Source of the DNA: CAYXFD01 sp964464175
Lineage (GTDB): Bacteria; Cloacimonadota; Cloacimonadia; Cloacimonadales; JAJBBL01
NCBI GenBank assembly: GCA_964464175.1
Contig: CAYXFD010000001.1
Span: forward strand, 1 to 64,000
DNA: 64,000 bases
Reading direction: 5' to 3'
A program made the translations under genes and the position numbers. This document shows, piece by piece, positions 37,746 to 46,720 of this stretch (positions are counted from its first letter, which is position 1; each line of letters begins with the position of its first letter). Under the pieces are notes generated by a model. That model ran no database searches and was not told the origin of the DNA. It saw only the letters and a list, made by a program, of their open reading frames with translations.

Positions 37746-37775
37746 CATATTATGTAGTATTGTCTTAAGAGTAAA

Positions 37776-39446
37776 CTACGATAAACCGCTGATATTACCG
37801 TTATTATCGATATCGATTATCTCGGCATTAGGTTTTTTCGGTAAACCGGGCATACGCATTATCTCTCCGGTTATGGGGATCAGGAAACCTGCCCCGGCTG
37901 CGATCAAGATCTCTCTAACCGTAACGAGAAAATCTTTGGGTCTTCCTAACAGTTCGGGGTTGTCGGAAAGAGACTTCTGCGTTTTAGCGATACAGACGGG
38001 GAGTTTGTCGAAACCGAGTTTATAGATCTGTTTTAACTGCTTGCGGGCGGAAGAGGTAAAGTCGATGTTTTCTGCACCGTAAATCTCGGTGGCAATCTTG
38101 AATATTTTCTCTTCTACCGGAGAATTCCAGTCGTAAAGAGGCTGCAAATTACACTCTTCCTGTTCGATAATCTCTACCAGTTCTTCTGCGAGTTTAATTC
38201 CCCCCTTGCTCCCCTTACCGAAGAAATCGACGATTTCGACATTTGTCTTTTTCTTTCTGCAAAAATCTGTGACGATCTGTAATTCTTCCTCGCTGTCCGA
38301 AGCAAAACGGTTCAGAGCAACAACTGATTTCATGCCGAATTTCTTGATATTTTCCAGATGCTTCTCCAGATTAACTAAACCCCGTTCAACAGCTTCCGGA
38401 TCCGGGCTGGAAAGGTCTTTTAGTTTTCCGCCGCCATGTAATTTGAGTGCTCTTATCGTAGCTACCAAAACAACGGCTGAAGTGCAAAACTCTCCGTAGC
38501 GGCAGACAATATCGAAGAACTTCTCAGCTCCCAGGTCAAAACCAAAACCTGCTTCGGTAACAACATAATCCGCCAGACGTAAGGCAGTCTTCGTAGCAAT
38601 GATGCTGTTTGCTCCCTGGGCAATATTGGCAAAAGGACCACCATGAACAAAAGCCGGGGTGTTTTCCGTAGTCTGAACGAGATTAGGTCTTAAAGCGTCT
38701 TTAAGCAAAGCGGTTAGGCTTCCCTGAACCCCTAACATACTCACTGTTACCGGCTGATTATCATGGGTATAGGCAACGATGATCTTTCCGATCTTTTCCT
38801 TCAATTCGTCAAGATCATTGGAAAGACAGAGAATAGCCATGATCTCGGAAGCGGAGGTAATATCAAACCCTTCTTCCCGGGGGATTCCCTGTCCCCTGCC
38901 TCCTAAACCGATAACTACACGGCGCAGGGAGCGGTCATTGACATCAAGAACTCTCTGCCAGGAAACTTTTACCGGATCGATATTAAGCTGATTACCCGAA
39001 TAGATATGATTGTCAACGAGGGCAGCAAGAGTGTTATGGGCGGCAGTAATGGCATGCATATCACCGGTGAAATGGAGATTGATCTCTTCCATCGGCAAGA
39101 CCTGGGAATAACCTCCCCCGGCAGCTCCCCCCTTCACACCCAGGGTAGGACCGATAGAGGGCTCTCTGATTGCCACAATACACTTCTTCCCGATTTTGTT
39201 AAGAGCCATCGAGAGCCCGATAGAAGTGGTGGTTTTTCCTTCTCCGGCTGGAGTAGGAGTGATAGCTGAAACCAGGATCAGCTTTCCGAAGGGTAACTTC
39301 TCAAGCCTCTTCAAAGCTTGATGAGTAATTTTTGCCTGATTGTTTCCGTAGAGCTCTATTTCATCTGATTTCAAGCCAATTTTCTTTCCGATATCACTGA
39401 TTTTCTCAAGTTTTATCTTTCTGGCTATTTCTATGTCACTGAGCAT
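37776..39446 (-). CDS. fhs: Formate-tetrahydrofolate ligase
   Basis: ATP-dependent formation of 10-formyl-tetrahydrofolate from formate and THF. The nucleotide-binding TPTPAGEGKTTTSIGL motif is near residue 60, followed by REPSIGPTLGVKGGAAGGGYSQVLPMEEINLHFTGDMHAI, HGGPFANIAQGANS and EAGFGFDLGAEKFFDI, all conserved in Fhs. ATG 39446 has AGGAGG 8 bases upstream, giving 556 aa, the standard length; a longer frame reaches 39494. No folD, metF or acetyl-CoA pathway gene is nearby, so it more likely supports one-carbon or purine metabolism, or formate use from amino-acid fermentation, than a full Wood-Ljungdahl pathway. Confidence 0.97.
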   Translation of the reverse strand: MLSDIEIARKIKLEKISDIGKKIGLKSDEIELYGNNQAKITHQALKRLEKLPFGKLILVSAITPTPAGEGKTTTSIGLSMALNKIGKKCIVAIREPSIGPTLGVKGGAAGGGYSQVLPMEEINLHFTGDMHAITAAHNTLAALVDNHIYSGNQLNIDPVKVSWQRVLDVNDRSLRRVVIGLGGRGQGIPREEGFDITSASEIMAILCLSNDLDELKEKIGKIIVAYTHDNQPVTVSMLGVQGSLTALLKDALRPNLVQTTENTPAFVHGGPFANIAQGANSIIATKTALRLADYVVTEAGFGFDLGAEKFFDIVCRYGEFCTSAVVLVATIRALKLHGGGKLKDLSSPDPEAVERGLVNLEKHLENIKKFGMKSVVALNRFASDSEEELQIVTDFCRKKKTNVEIVDFFGKGSKGGIKLAEELVEIIEQEECNLQPLYDWNSPVEEKIFKIATEIYGAENIDFTSSARKQLKQIYKLGFDKLPVCIAKTQKSLSDNPELLGRPKDFLVTVREILIAAGAGFLIPITGEIMRMPGLPKKPNAEIIDIDNNGNISGLS

Positions 39447-39591
39447 CGTACATACCTCCTCTGGTTGATCGCTTTGCCAAGCAGAATAACTCATATATTA
39501 AATCAGGAAACTTCCCGGTAGTTCAACGAGAATAGCTAAGGAAAACCGGAAACCGAATAGTTAAAGCTCCCATCTCTGATCATTCTGATCA

Positions 39592-40080
39592 TCAGTCAGT
39601 CAATGCATCACGGTGAAGTACTAACCAGAGGACATGAGAGATCTCTTCTTTGATAATCTTGCCTAAGACATCTTTTGCTTCCGAATCTTTAATTGCTTCC
39701 TTTATACCTTGATAGTAAAGAAGGGTATCTTTCTCAAAATCTATCGCCGCTTCAATCAGAGCCTTCTCATCTTTAGCCTGCTCTGCAGCTTTCAGAGCAG
39801 CTTCCGGTTTGCTGAAGATCCGGTAATTAACAATAGCCCGCAGGTAATCATGTACTAACTCCTGATCTTCGCCGAAGTTTAGCAGCTCAAAATCGTCTTC
39901 CTTTCTCAAGCCGTTGAAAAAAATCTCGTGCTGCTTTTCCTGGTCTCTGAGTTTTGTCAGAAGTTCTTTGGTCTTGAAGCTGAGATTTTTTCTTCTCAGG
40001 GCTTGACCATAATAAGCATAACCGCTTTGCTCAATCAGTATTGCCATTTCGATGATTTCACTTACGGAAAATTCCTTCAT
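39592..40080 (-). CDS. Ferritin-like di-iron protein (rubrerythrin-type, no rubredoxin domain)
   Basis: A 162-aa four-helix-bundle protein with the complete set of candidate di-iron ligands: Glu17, Glu48 with His51 (EKQH), Glu116, and Glu146 with His149 (EEISH). The rubredoxin-like C-terminal domain of classical rubrerythrin is absent. It probably handles peroxide or iron in an anaerobe. The start ATG 40080 follows GGAGG at 6 bases; ATG 40092 upstream overlaps that site. It lies alone, 145 bases before fhs on the same strand. Confidence 0.85.
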   Translation of the reverse strand: MKEFSVSEIIEMAILIEQSGYAYYGQALRRKNLSFKTKELLTKLRDQEKQHEIFFNGLRKEDDFELLNFGEDQELVHDYLRAIVNYRIFSKPEAALKAAEQAKDEKALIEAAIDFEKDTLLYYQGIKEAIKDSEAKDVLGKIIKEEISHVLWLVLHRDALTD

Positions 40081-40351
40081 CTTATCCTCCATTTTATTCG
40101 ATATCTATATTGAGAAGATAACCGTTTTTTAGTCAATGAGAAACAGAATCGCTCACCTAATTTACCCTCTTTTTTCCTAAGAGAAAATCAGGATTGGTTA
40201 GGTACTGATCATTCGGAAGCTTTCCTTAATTTTAGCAAAGTTTACAGCGGATCGGATGCAGCTGTAAGAAATCAGGAAAAATCTTGACCGCTTGAAACGA
40301 AACAAGAACTTGGAGAGTTCAGAGATTAGAGAACAAGTAGGGAGGTTCAGA

Positions 40352-41680
40352 TTGTTTATCATCGGAGTTATTGTTGCCCTGGGAATACTCGTTGTCGTGC
40401 ATGAAGCTGGGCATTTCTTAGCTGCACGCTCTTTCGGAGTCGCAGTTGAGAAATTTTCTATCGGTTTTGGACCTAAATTAGCAGGCTATAAATACAAAGG
40501 AACTCATTTTATCATATCATTGATCCCGTTGGGGGGGTATGTGAAAATGAGCGGTGATGAACCGAGAGATGATGGGCAGTTTGGGAAGAACGATTTTTAC
40601 GGCAAAAACTGGTGGCAAAGAAGTATTATTGTTATCGCCGGACCTTTAGCGAATCTGGTCCTGGGTTTTATGCTTTATTCTTTATCATTCGGTGTCGGAT
40701 ATACAGTAGAGGATCATCTGCCGGTGGTCGGTTATGTTTCCGATTCTCTGGAACATATACTGCAGCCTCACGATAGAATTGTTTCCGTGAATAACCGGGA
40801 AATAGAGTATTGGAGTGATCTGCCGCAGAGTTCCAAAGAAGATGAGATCAATGAAATAACGATAATCAGAGATGAGAGCCAGATCAGAATAAATACGAGA
40901 GACATTACTCCTTCATCCTGGTACACTGAGATAATGCCCCTCGTTCCCCCCGCAGTAGGAACAATTGCTCCCGGAATGCCTGCCTACCGGGCAGGATTGC
41001 AGGAAGGAGATGTGATCACAGCGGTCAATGGAGAGAAGGTCGATAACTGGTATGAGATGAGAGAGCTCATAGCCGGACATCCTGATGATCAGGTAGAGTT
41101 AACTGTTCTCAGGGAAGATGAGATCCGCAGTCTTATCGTTCCCTTAGAGAGTGGTATCTTGTCTGATTCCGAACAGAAGATGATAGGAATAACCCAAAAG
41201 CATTCAGTCAGTTACTTTCAAAGGCACGGTCTTTTGGAATCAATAAAATTTGGAGCCTGGTCTTCAGCGAATTTTGTAATCGTGAATTGCTATGCCCTGT
41301 ACCGCCTGATTGTCAAACCGGCAGATGTCAAAAATCAACTGGGCGGACCAGTGATGATCGTTATGTTATCGCAGCAGACTGCCCGGATGGGATGGGGACC
41401 TGTCTTTGCCTTTATGGCAGCAATCAGCCTGATCCTGATGTTAGTTAATTTACTCCCGATACCGGCTCTTGACGGTGGTCATATCCTCTTTTCTTTGATC
41501 GAAGGGGTTCGGGGAAAACCAATCCCTTTCACGGTGCAGATATTTATTCAGCAGATTGGCATGATTATCCTTATCGGTTTAATGGTGTTTATCTTTTACA
41601 ACGATATTTCCCGGCTCTTAGGGAGAAATCTTGCACTCCGTAATAGTCAGCAAAACATCGAAACTATTGAAACCCCCTGA
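40352..41680 (+). CDS. rseP: RIP metalloprotease RseP (site-2 protease)
   Basis: Intramembrane zinc protease that cleaves membrane-bound anti-sigma factors and leftover signal peptides. HEAGH (residues 17-21) is the zinc site in the first helix, followed by FGPKLAGY, ISLIPLGGYVKMSGDE, an N-terminal PDZ remnant, a PDZ domain (AYRAGLQEGDVITAVNGEKV) and NLLPIPALDGGH with the third ligand Asp. I place the start at TTG 40352, with GGAGG (40341-40345) exactly 6 bases upstream; this gives the usual short N-terminus and 442 aa. A TTG at 40292 would add 20 unusual residues. The stop codon is 23 bases before tgt. Confidence 0.94.
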   Translation: MFIIGVIVALGILVVVHEAGHFLAARSFGVAVEKFSIGFGPKLAGYKYKGTHFIISLIPLGGYVKMSGDEPRDDGQFGKNDFYGKNWWQRSIIVIAGPLANLVLGFMLYSLSFGVGYTVEDHLPVVGYVSDSLEHILQPHDRIVSVNNREIEYWSDLPQSSKEDEINEITIIRDESQIRINTRDITPSSWYTEIMPLVPPAVGTIAPGMPAYRAGLQEGDVITAVNGEKVDNWYEMRELIAGHPDDQVELTVLREDEIRSLIVPLESGILSDSEQKMIGITQKHSVSYFQRHGLLESIKFGAWSSANFVIVNCYALYRLIVKPADVKNQLGGPVMIVMLSQQTARMGWGPVFAFMAAISLILMLVNLLPIPALDGGHILFSLIEGVRGKPIPFTVQIFIQQIGMIILIGLMVFIFYNDISRLLGRNLALRNSQQNIETIETP

Positions 41681-41703
41681 CCAGCTAAAGGGAGAGGTGT
41701 ATC

Positions 41704-42825
41704 ATTTTTGATTTCAGGATAGATAAAAAATCCGGGAATGCCCGGTGCGGTACCCTGATAACTCCCCACGGTGAGATTAAAACCCCCGTGTTTATGCCGG
41801 TAGGAACCTCTGCCACCGTTAAAACATTGTCACCGGCAGAACTGCTGACAGCGGAAAGCCAGATTATTCTTGGCAACACCTACCATCTCTATCTCAGACC
41901 GGGTCATCAACTGATCGCCAATGCCGGCGGCTTACATAAGTTTATGGGGTGGCCTAAGCCAATGTTGACCGATAGCGGTGGTTTTCAGGTAATGAGTTTA
42001 CAGGGCTTAAGAAAGATAACAAAAGACGGAGTAAGATTCCAGTCACACCTTGATGGGAGTTATCATTTTTTCTCTCCGGAAAAGGTCATTGAGATCCAGA
42101 ATGCCCTGGGTGCTGATATTATCATGGCTTTTGACGAATGTCCCCCATATCCTGCAACAAAAAGGTATGTCGCTGACTCTATGTCCCTGACCATCGAGTG
42201 GACACAAAGGTGCCGGGATGCTCACAAAAACGACCGGAAACAAGCTCTCTTTGCTATAGTTCAGGGTGGAATATATGAGGATCTGCGGGAAGAATGTGCT
42301 GAAAAACTCATTGCTCTTGACTTTCCCGGTTATGCCGTGGGAGGTCTGGCAGTAGGTGAAGAGAAGTCCTATATGTACGGAATTACAAATTTTCTCAACA
42401 CTATCCTACCCCAGGAGAAACCGCGCTACCTGATGGGAGTTGGCACCCCCTTAGACCTGATAACAAACGTTATGAACGGGATAGATATGTTCGACTGTGT
42501 AATGCCCACCAGAAATGCCCGGAAAGGAACGGTCTTTACCAGCAGAGGGAAAATTATAGTCAAAGCTGCCCGTCATAAGGAGGATTTTTCACCTCTCGAC
42601 CCCGATTGTGACTGTTATACCTGCAGAAATTTTACCAAAGCCTACCTGCGTCATCTTTTCAATGTTGATGAGATTCTCGGACTGCGATTGGCATCACTGC
42701 ATAGTGTCCATTACTACAACAGGCTGATGGCAAGAATAAGAGAGGCAATTTTTGAGGAAAAACTGCCGCTTCTTCTGGCTGAGATCTCAGCTTTATACGG
42801 AGAAAACGCTAAGGTTCAGGATTAA
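41704..42825 (+). CDS. tgt: Queuine tRNA-ribosyltransferase, apparent ATT start
   Basis: Exchanges guanine-34 for preQ1 in tRNAs with GUN anticodons. Conserved elements are TPHGEIKTPVFMPVGT, MLTDSGGFQVMSL (catalytic Asp), FDECPPYP, VQGGIYEDLREECAEKL, GGLAVGE, and the zinc site CDCYTC with a downstream Cys and His. Homology begins at the codons for FDFRIDKKSGNAR, well before the first GTG (41788). After the in-frame stop at 41686 there is no ATG, GTG or TTG before that region; an ATT at 41704 lies 6 bases after GGGAGAGG (41690-41697). With ATT as start the protein is 373 aa, matching the usual 375. It follows rseP by 23 bases, probably in one operon. Confidence 0.93.
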   Translation: MFDFRIDKKSGNARCGTLITPHGEIKTPVFMPVGTSATVKTLSPAELLTAESQIILGNTYHLYLRPGHQLIANAGGLHKFMGWPKPMLTDSGGFQVMSLQGLRKITKDGVRFQSHLDGSYHFFSPEKVIEIQNALGADIIMAFDECPPYPATKRYVADSMSLTIEWTQRCRDAHKNDRKQALFAIVQGGIYEDLREECAEKLIALDFPGYAVGGLAVGEEKSYMYGITNFLNTILPQEKPRYLMGVGTPLDLITNVMNGIDMFDCVMPTRNARKGTVFTSRGKIIVKAARHKEDFSPLDPDCDCYTCRNFTKAYLRHLFNVDEILGLRLASLHSVHYYNRLMARIREAIFEEKLPLLLAEISALYGENAKVQD

Positions 42826-43149
42826 TTCTCCCTTTTTTAAATGAGAAGTTATCTTCCGCAGCCGGGCTGCCGAATAAGATAAGAACTTTTGGTCTTCACT
42901 AAATCGGAAAAGAAGAAGCAGTAGTAGTGATATTTTAGCAAGACGAAGAATACTATCCGGATTGAATCAAATTGCCGGATATTCTAACATAAAATAATTT
43001 GTCAGCTTTCCGGACAGCAGTAATATACCCTTCTTGTCTTCTCTATCTCCATTATTGATCGGTATTTACGATCCTTTTATCTTCCCCCGAACGACAATCT
43101 GAGATTACCCCTTTTTGCCTTATTTAGCACCCATTAATCTAAGGTCTAT

Positions 43150-43199
43150 CAGAGAGTAACACTAGAGTCGGCTCGAGCCGACTCTAGTGTTACTCTCTG
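43150..43199. repeat. Perfect 50-bp palindrome without spacer
   Basis: Each half of 25 bases is the exact reverse complement of the other, centred between 43174 and 43175, with no loop. The core reads GAGTCGGCTCGAGCCGACTC. Pairing continues with G-T mismatches to about 43146-43203. The flanks are unrelated to each other beyond that. No T-run follows, so it is not a standard terminator. Confidence 0.9.
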
Positions 43200-43226
43200 G
43201 TAGGCTAAGGATAAATAGGAGACCGA

Positions 43227-43433
43227 ATGCTATCATTTCGGTGTGGGAATGGAGAAAGCAGGATTATTATTATACCTTTACCCCCAAGATGTGATAGTTT
43301 CTCTTTTATTATGGAGAAAAATCCTCATATTTCCTGGGCATTGAGTTTGCCAGGGATCGTAACAGATAGTTTTAGTAAGGGGTTAAAGCATTTCCGCCAG
43401 TGGCTTGGTTTTACGAAATGTACAGCAAGCTGA
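43227..43433 (+). CDS. Doubtful 68-codon ORF next to the palindrome
   Basis: ATG 43227 lies 5 bases after AGGAG and 28 bases after the palindrome. The translation (MLSFRCGNGESRIIII and on) is not recognised and lacks clear secondary-structure pattern. Listed because of its ribosome site; it may be chance. Confidence 0.2.
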   Translation: MLSFRCGNGESRIIIIPLPPRCDSFSFIMEKNPHISWALSLPGIVTDSFSKGLKHFRQWLGFTKCTAS

Positions 43434-43606
43434 GAACATTTCAGGGGGAGCGAAAGCATTATCCTGAAAAACTGATCGGGTGTTAATAACGCTGGGTAAC
43501 TGTCAGGAGAAATTCCGAGACTTAGAACCCGGAAGATTATATTGACAAGAAATCGACGGTAATAGTCTTTAAAATGGAAGATTAAATAATCAGAGGGTAA
43601 TGTAAG

Positions 43607-44419
43607 ATGTTAGGATTACAGGAATTAATCGCAAAGAAGAGAAAATCCGAGCGTATCAGTATGATAACCGCTTATGATTATTATACGGCGAAAATGGGAG
43701 AGCAGTCCGGAATAGATATCATTCTGGTCGGCGACAGTCTGGGAATGGTGGTAAAGGGTGATAACAATACTCTGGGTGTGTCGGTAGATGAGATAGTCTA
43801 TCATACTAAGGGAGCAAGAAAGGGGGCACCCGGGACTTTCATTATCAGTGATTTACCTTTTATGAGCTTTCATCTGAATGTTGAACAGACAAAGTCGAAT
43901 GCAGCCAGGTTAGTTGTCGAAGGGGGAGCCAATGCCGTGAAACTGGAAGGGGGTTCTCCTGCCAGATTGGAGATGATAAAGGGTATTGCAGATTGTGAGA
44001 TCCCGGTTGTCGGTCATCTTGGTCTGACTCCGCAATCTGTTTATAAACTGGGGGGTTACCGGGTACAGGCAAAAGAACAGGAAGCAGCGGATTCGCTGCT
44101 CAAACAGGCAAAGGAGATAGAGAAGGCAGGTGCCTTTATGATAGTATTGGAAGCGGTACCGGAGAAGGTCGCCAGGCAGGTAACAGAAGAGCTGGGTATC
44201 ATAACGATCGGTATTGGAGCCGGTCGCTTTACGGATGGGCAGGTTCTTGTTTTCCACGATATGTTCGGTCTGTCAGATTTTCAGCCGAAGTTTGTCAAAT
44301 GTTATGAGAATTTATCGGAGATTATCAGGGAAAATTTAAGGGAGTATATTAAAGATGTTAAGGACAAAAGATTCCCGGAAAAGAAGCATATTTATTATCC
44401 GTTAACTGATACGGAATGA
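43607..44419 (+). CDS. panB: 3-methyl-2-oxobutanoate hydroxymethyltransferase
   Basis: First step of pantothenate synthesis: adds a hydroxymethyl group from methylene-THF to 2-oxoisovalerate. Family motifs are MITAYDYYTAKMGEQSGIDIILVGDSLGMV (Mg-binding Asp), VYHTKGA, VKLEGG, VVGHLGLTPQSV, IVLEAVPEKVA and ITIGIGAGRFTDGQVLVFHDM. At 270 aa it is standard. No panC, panD or panE is in the window. It opens a plus-strand run with the 201-aa gene, porX and tsaE at gaps of 38, 34 and 66 bases, so its product would also support CoA and phosphopantetheine supply. Confidence 0.97.
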   Translation: MLGLQELIAKKRKSERISMITAYDYYTAKMGEQSGIDIILVGDSLGMVVKGDNNTLGVSVDEIVYHTKGARKGAPGTFIISDLPFMSFHLNVEQTKSNAARLVVEGGANAVKLEGGSPARLEMIKGIADCEIPVVGHLGLTPQSVYKLGGYRVQAKEQEAADSLLKQAKEIEKAGAFMIVLEAVPEKVARQVTEELGIITIGIGAGRFTDGQVLVFHDMFGLSDFQPKFVKCYENLSEIIRENLREYIKDVKDKRFPEKKHIYYPLTDTE

Positions 44420-44457
44420 AGAATAATGAGTTAATCAATATGAGTAGGAAGGAATGA

Positions 44458-45063
44458 ATGGGAAAAGATCAGAAGTTATCAGCGATGAATTTGGAAGATA
44501 GACGCAGGGCATTATCCAGTATGCGGGAAAAGATGGAAGAGCATTTTGTGGAGTTGGGACAGCTTTTGAGCGAGATGAAGAAGGAGCAGATCTTCAGGAT
44601 CTACGGATACGAAACGTTCAGGGAATTTGTTGAGGACGAGTTTAATCTTGCCGGATCATTAGTAAATAAACTGGTAAGCAATTATAAGTATTACGTGGGG
44701 CAATTGAATCTTGATGAAGCCTCGTTAGTTAAGATTGGTCTTGATAAGCTGAGTATTCTCCGTCCGGTATTAAAGAATTCTAACCCGTTAGAACAGGAGC
44801 AGTGGTTACAAAAGGCGGAAGCAGAGAAATCAACTGTTTTAAAAGAGGAGATCAAAGAGCTGAAAGAGAAGACTAAGCAAAAGAGTATGAAAGATGTTTT
44901 TACCGAGCAGTTCATAGAAAAGTGGGTAACCTATTTCAACTGTTCCCGCAAAGAACTGATGTTTAAGCTTGCTTTGTTTTTTCAGGATTCCAAACTGGAA
45001 GAGATAGAGGCAAAGATCAGCGAGCATCAGGCAAAATTGAAGGATGAGGAATTAGTGGTTTAA
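44458..45063 (+). CDS. Uncharacterised 201-aa helical protein upstream of porX
   Basis: I do not recognise a named family. The protein is almost wholly alpha-helical and charged. Residues about 50-95 (YGYETFREFVEDEFNL followed by NKLVSNYKYYVGQL and LGLDKLSIL-like text) resemble a helix-turn-helix region found in phage- and plasmid-type DNA-binding proteins. Residues 115-145 form a Lys/Glu coiled coil. No signal peptide or membrane helix is present, so it is cytosolic. It lies 38 bases after panB and 34 bases before porX on the same strand, so it may be a co-regulated partner of PorX. That role is inference. Confidence 0.6.
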   Translation: MGKDQKLSAMNLEDRRRALSSMREKMEEHFVELGQLLSEMKKEQIFRIYGYETFREFVEDEFNLAGSLVNKLVSNYKYYVGQLNLDEASLVKIGLDKLSILRPVLKNSNPLEQEQWLQKAEAEKSTVLKEEIKELKEKTKQKSMKDVFTEQFIEKWVTYFNCSRKELMFKLALFFQDSKLEEIEAKISEHQAKLKDEELVV

Positions 45064-45097
45064 GTCAAGAAAGGAAAAAAAGGAAGAGGATAAAGAT

Positions 45098-46654
45098 ATG
45101 CAAAAAGTGAAAATATTGTGGGTAGATGATGAAATCGAACACCTCAAACCCCATATAATGTTTCTGGAAGAACGGGATTATATAGTAAAGCCTTTTACTA
45201 ACGGCAGAGATGCCATAGAATCAATGCTGGAAGAAAAATATGACCTGATACTGCTGGATGAGATGATGCCGGGATTAGACGGATTATCGACTCTGCAGGA
45301 GATGAAGATGATCAATTCAGCCGTTCCGGTAATAATGATCACAAAAAGTGAAGAAGAGGGGTTGATGGAGAAAGCAATAGCAAGTCAGATTGCCGGCTAT
45401 CTCATAAAACCGATCAATCCGAATCAGATTATTATGGAGATCAAGAAGATCTTTCAGGTGGACGAGATCAGGCAAAACCGTATTGGTGAAGATTATTCCC
45501 AGTTTTCTACGAAAATCAATCAGAAACTTTTTTCAAAGCCAAACTGGAAGGACTGGGCAGATATCTACAGAGAGATCTGTTTATGGGAGTTGAAGATAGA
45601 TGAGATCAACGATCCTGCTTTGACCCAGATGCACTTTTTAGAGAAGAGAAATTGTAATTCCGAGTTCTGTAATTATATCGAAGAACAGTATCCCCGCTGG
45701 CTTAAGAGCGATGAACGTCCCGCTCTCTCCTACGATGTTGTCAGTGAATATATTACTCCTCTGATGGAAGAGAATAAACCGATCTATTTCATAATTTTGG
45801 ACTGTCTCCGTTTCGACCAGTTCTATGCTATCCAGCCTCTGATCAGTGAGTTGTTTGATATCAAACTGGAGCATTATTACTCAATATTACCGACTGCTAC
45901 ACCTTATTCCAGAAATTCACTCTTCAGCGGCTTACTTCCCAATGATATTGCCAATGAATTCCCCTCATATTGGGTGGAATTTGCGGAGCTGGAAAACAGC
46001 CGGAACCGGAATGAACATCAGTTGTTAGACGCTCATTTAAACGATCTGGGGATGCACCTGGATCCTTCCAGTAAATATGTAAAGATCTTCAATATAGAGG
46101 AAGGGAACTTCGTTATTCGGAAGATTGAGACCTGGAATAAAGAAAAATTGGTCGTGCTGGTTTATAACTTTCTCGATCTTTTAACTCATCACCGTTCCCG
46201 GGATCAGATCCTGCAAGAGACAATACCGAATGAGCAGGCATTACGAGCTTTTACTAAGCACTGGTTTTTGCATTCTTCTTTCTATGAAGCTCTGAAAGCG
46301 ATCAGCAAGCAGGATGCGATAGTCGTCATCAGTACTGATCACGGCTCAATCAAGGTGAACCGAGCCACTCAGGCTATCGGTGATAAGGACACGACATTAA
46401 CCGTCCGGTATAAGCAGGGAAAGAATTTAACCTGTAATGAAAGACATGCCGTTCATGTAAAGAATCCGAATCTCTATGGTCTGCCGGCGAAGAATATTGT
46501 GGATAACTATATTTTTGCCAAGGATGATTACTACTTTGTCTATCCGAATTCTTATCATCAATATCAGAAGCAGTTCAACGGAACTTTCCAGCATGGCGGA
46601 ATCTCAATGGAAGAGATGATCCTACCTCTGGCTATTTGTAGAAGCAAGAAGTAA
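45098..46654 (+). CDS. porX: PorX-like response regulator with PglZ domain
   Basis: Two-domain regulator of the PorX type, which in Bacteroidota controls type IX secretion genes. Residues 1-125 are a CheY-like receiver: acidic pocket Asp10/Asp11, phospho-acceptor Asp54 in LILLDEMMPGLDG, conserved Thr in VIMITKSEE and Lys in YLIKPINP. The C-terminal part is a PglZ/alkaline-phosphatase-superfamily domain with IILDCLRFDQF, PTATPYSRNSLFSGLLP, VVISTDHGSIKV and FQHGGISMEEMILPLA, carrying metal-binding Asp/His residues. The length of 518 aa equals that reported for P. gingivalis PorX. Its presence fits the sorting-domain proteins at 29-37 kb. No PorY kinase gene is nearby. Confidence 0.92.
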   Translation: MQKVKILWVDDEIEHLKPHIMFLEERDYIVKPFTNGRDAIESMLEEKYDLILLDEMMPGLDGLSTLQEMKMINSAVPVIMITKSEEEGLMEKAIASQIAGYLIKPINPNQIIMEIKKIFQVDEIRQNRIGEDYSQFSTKINQKLFSKPNWKDWADIYREICLWELKIDEINDPALTQMHFLEKRNCNSEFCNYIEEQYPRWLKSDERPALSYDVVSEYITPLMEENKPIYFIILDCLRFDQFYAIQPLISELFDIKLEHYYSILPTATPYSRNSLFSGLLPNDIANEFPSYWVEFAELENSRNRNEHQLLDAHLNDLGMHLDPSSKYVKIFNIEEGNFVIRKIETWNKEKLVVLVYNFLDLLTHHRSRDQILQETIPNEQALRAFTKHWFLHSSFYEALKAISKQDAIVVISTDHGSIKVNRATQAIGDKDTTLTVRYKQGKNLTCNERHAVHVKNPNLYGLPAKNIVDNYIFAKDDYYFVYPNSYHQYQKQFNGTFQHGGISMEEMILPLAICRSKK

Positions 46655-46720
46655 TAAGTCCTGATTTAACCGGGATTTTAACAAGAGAAATCTATCACAG
46701 TCCAGGATAATGATCTGCCG

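Larger units (their letters stand above)
42826..43606. other. Non-coding region of 780 bases with long palindrome
   Basis: Between tgt and panB lies a stretch with one striking element, the palindrome at 43150-43199, and one weak open frame at 43227-43433 (68 codons, AGGAG 5 bases before its ATG, no recognisable family). A small inverted repeat, GAAATGT (43415-43421) and ACATTTC (43436-43442), is also present. No RNA gene is recognised. Confidence 0.5.

Noticed and set aside
37776..39446. Part of a complete Wood-Ljungdahl pathway
   Set aside because: fhs stands alone; no folD, fchA, metF or acs/cdh genes are in the window.
43150..43199. Rho-independent terminator for tgt
   Set aside because: There is no loop and no T-run on either strand, and it lies about 325 bases past the tgt stop.
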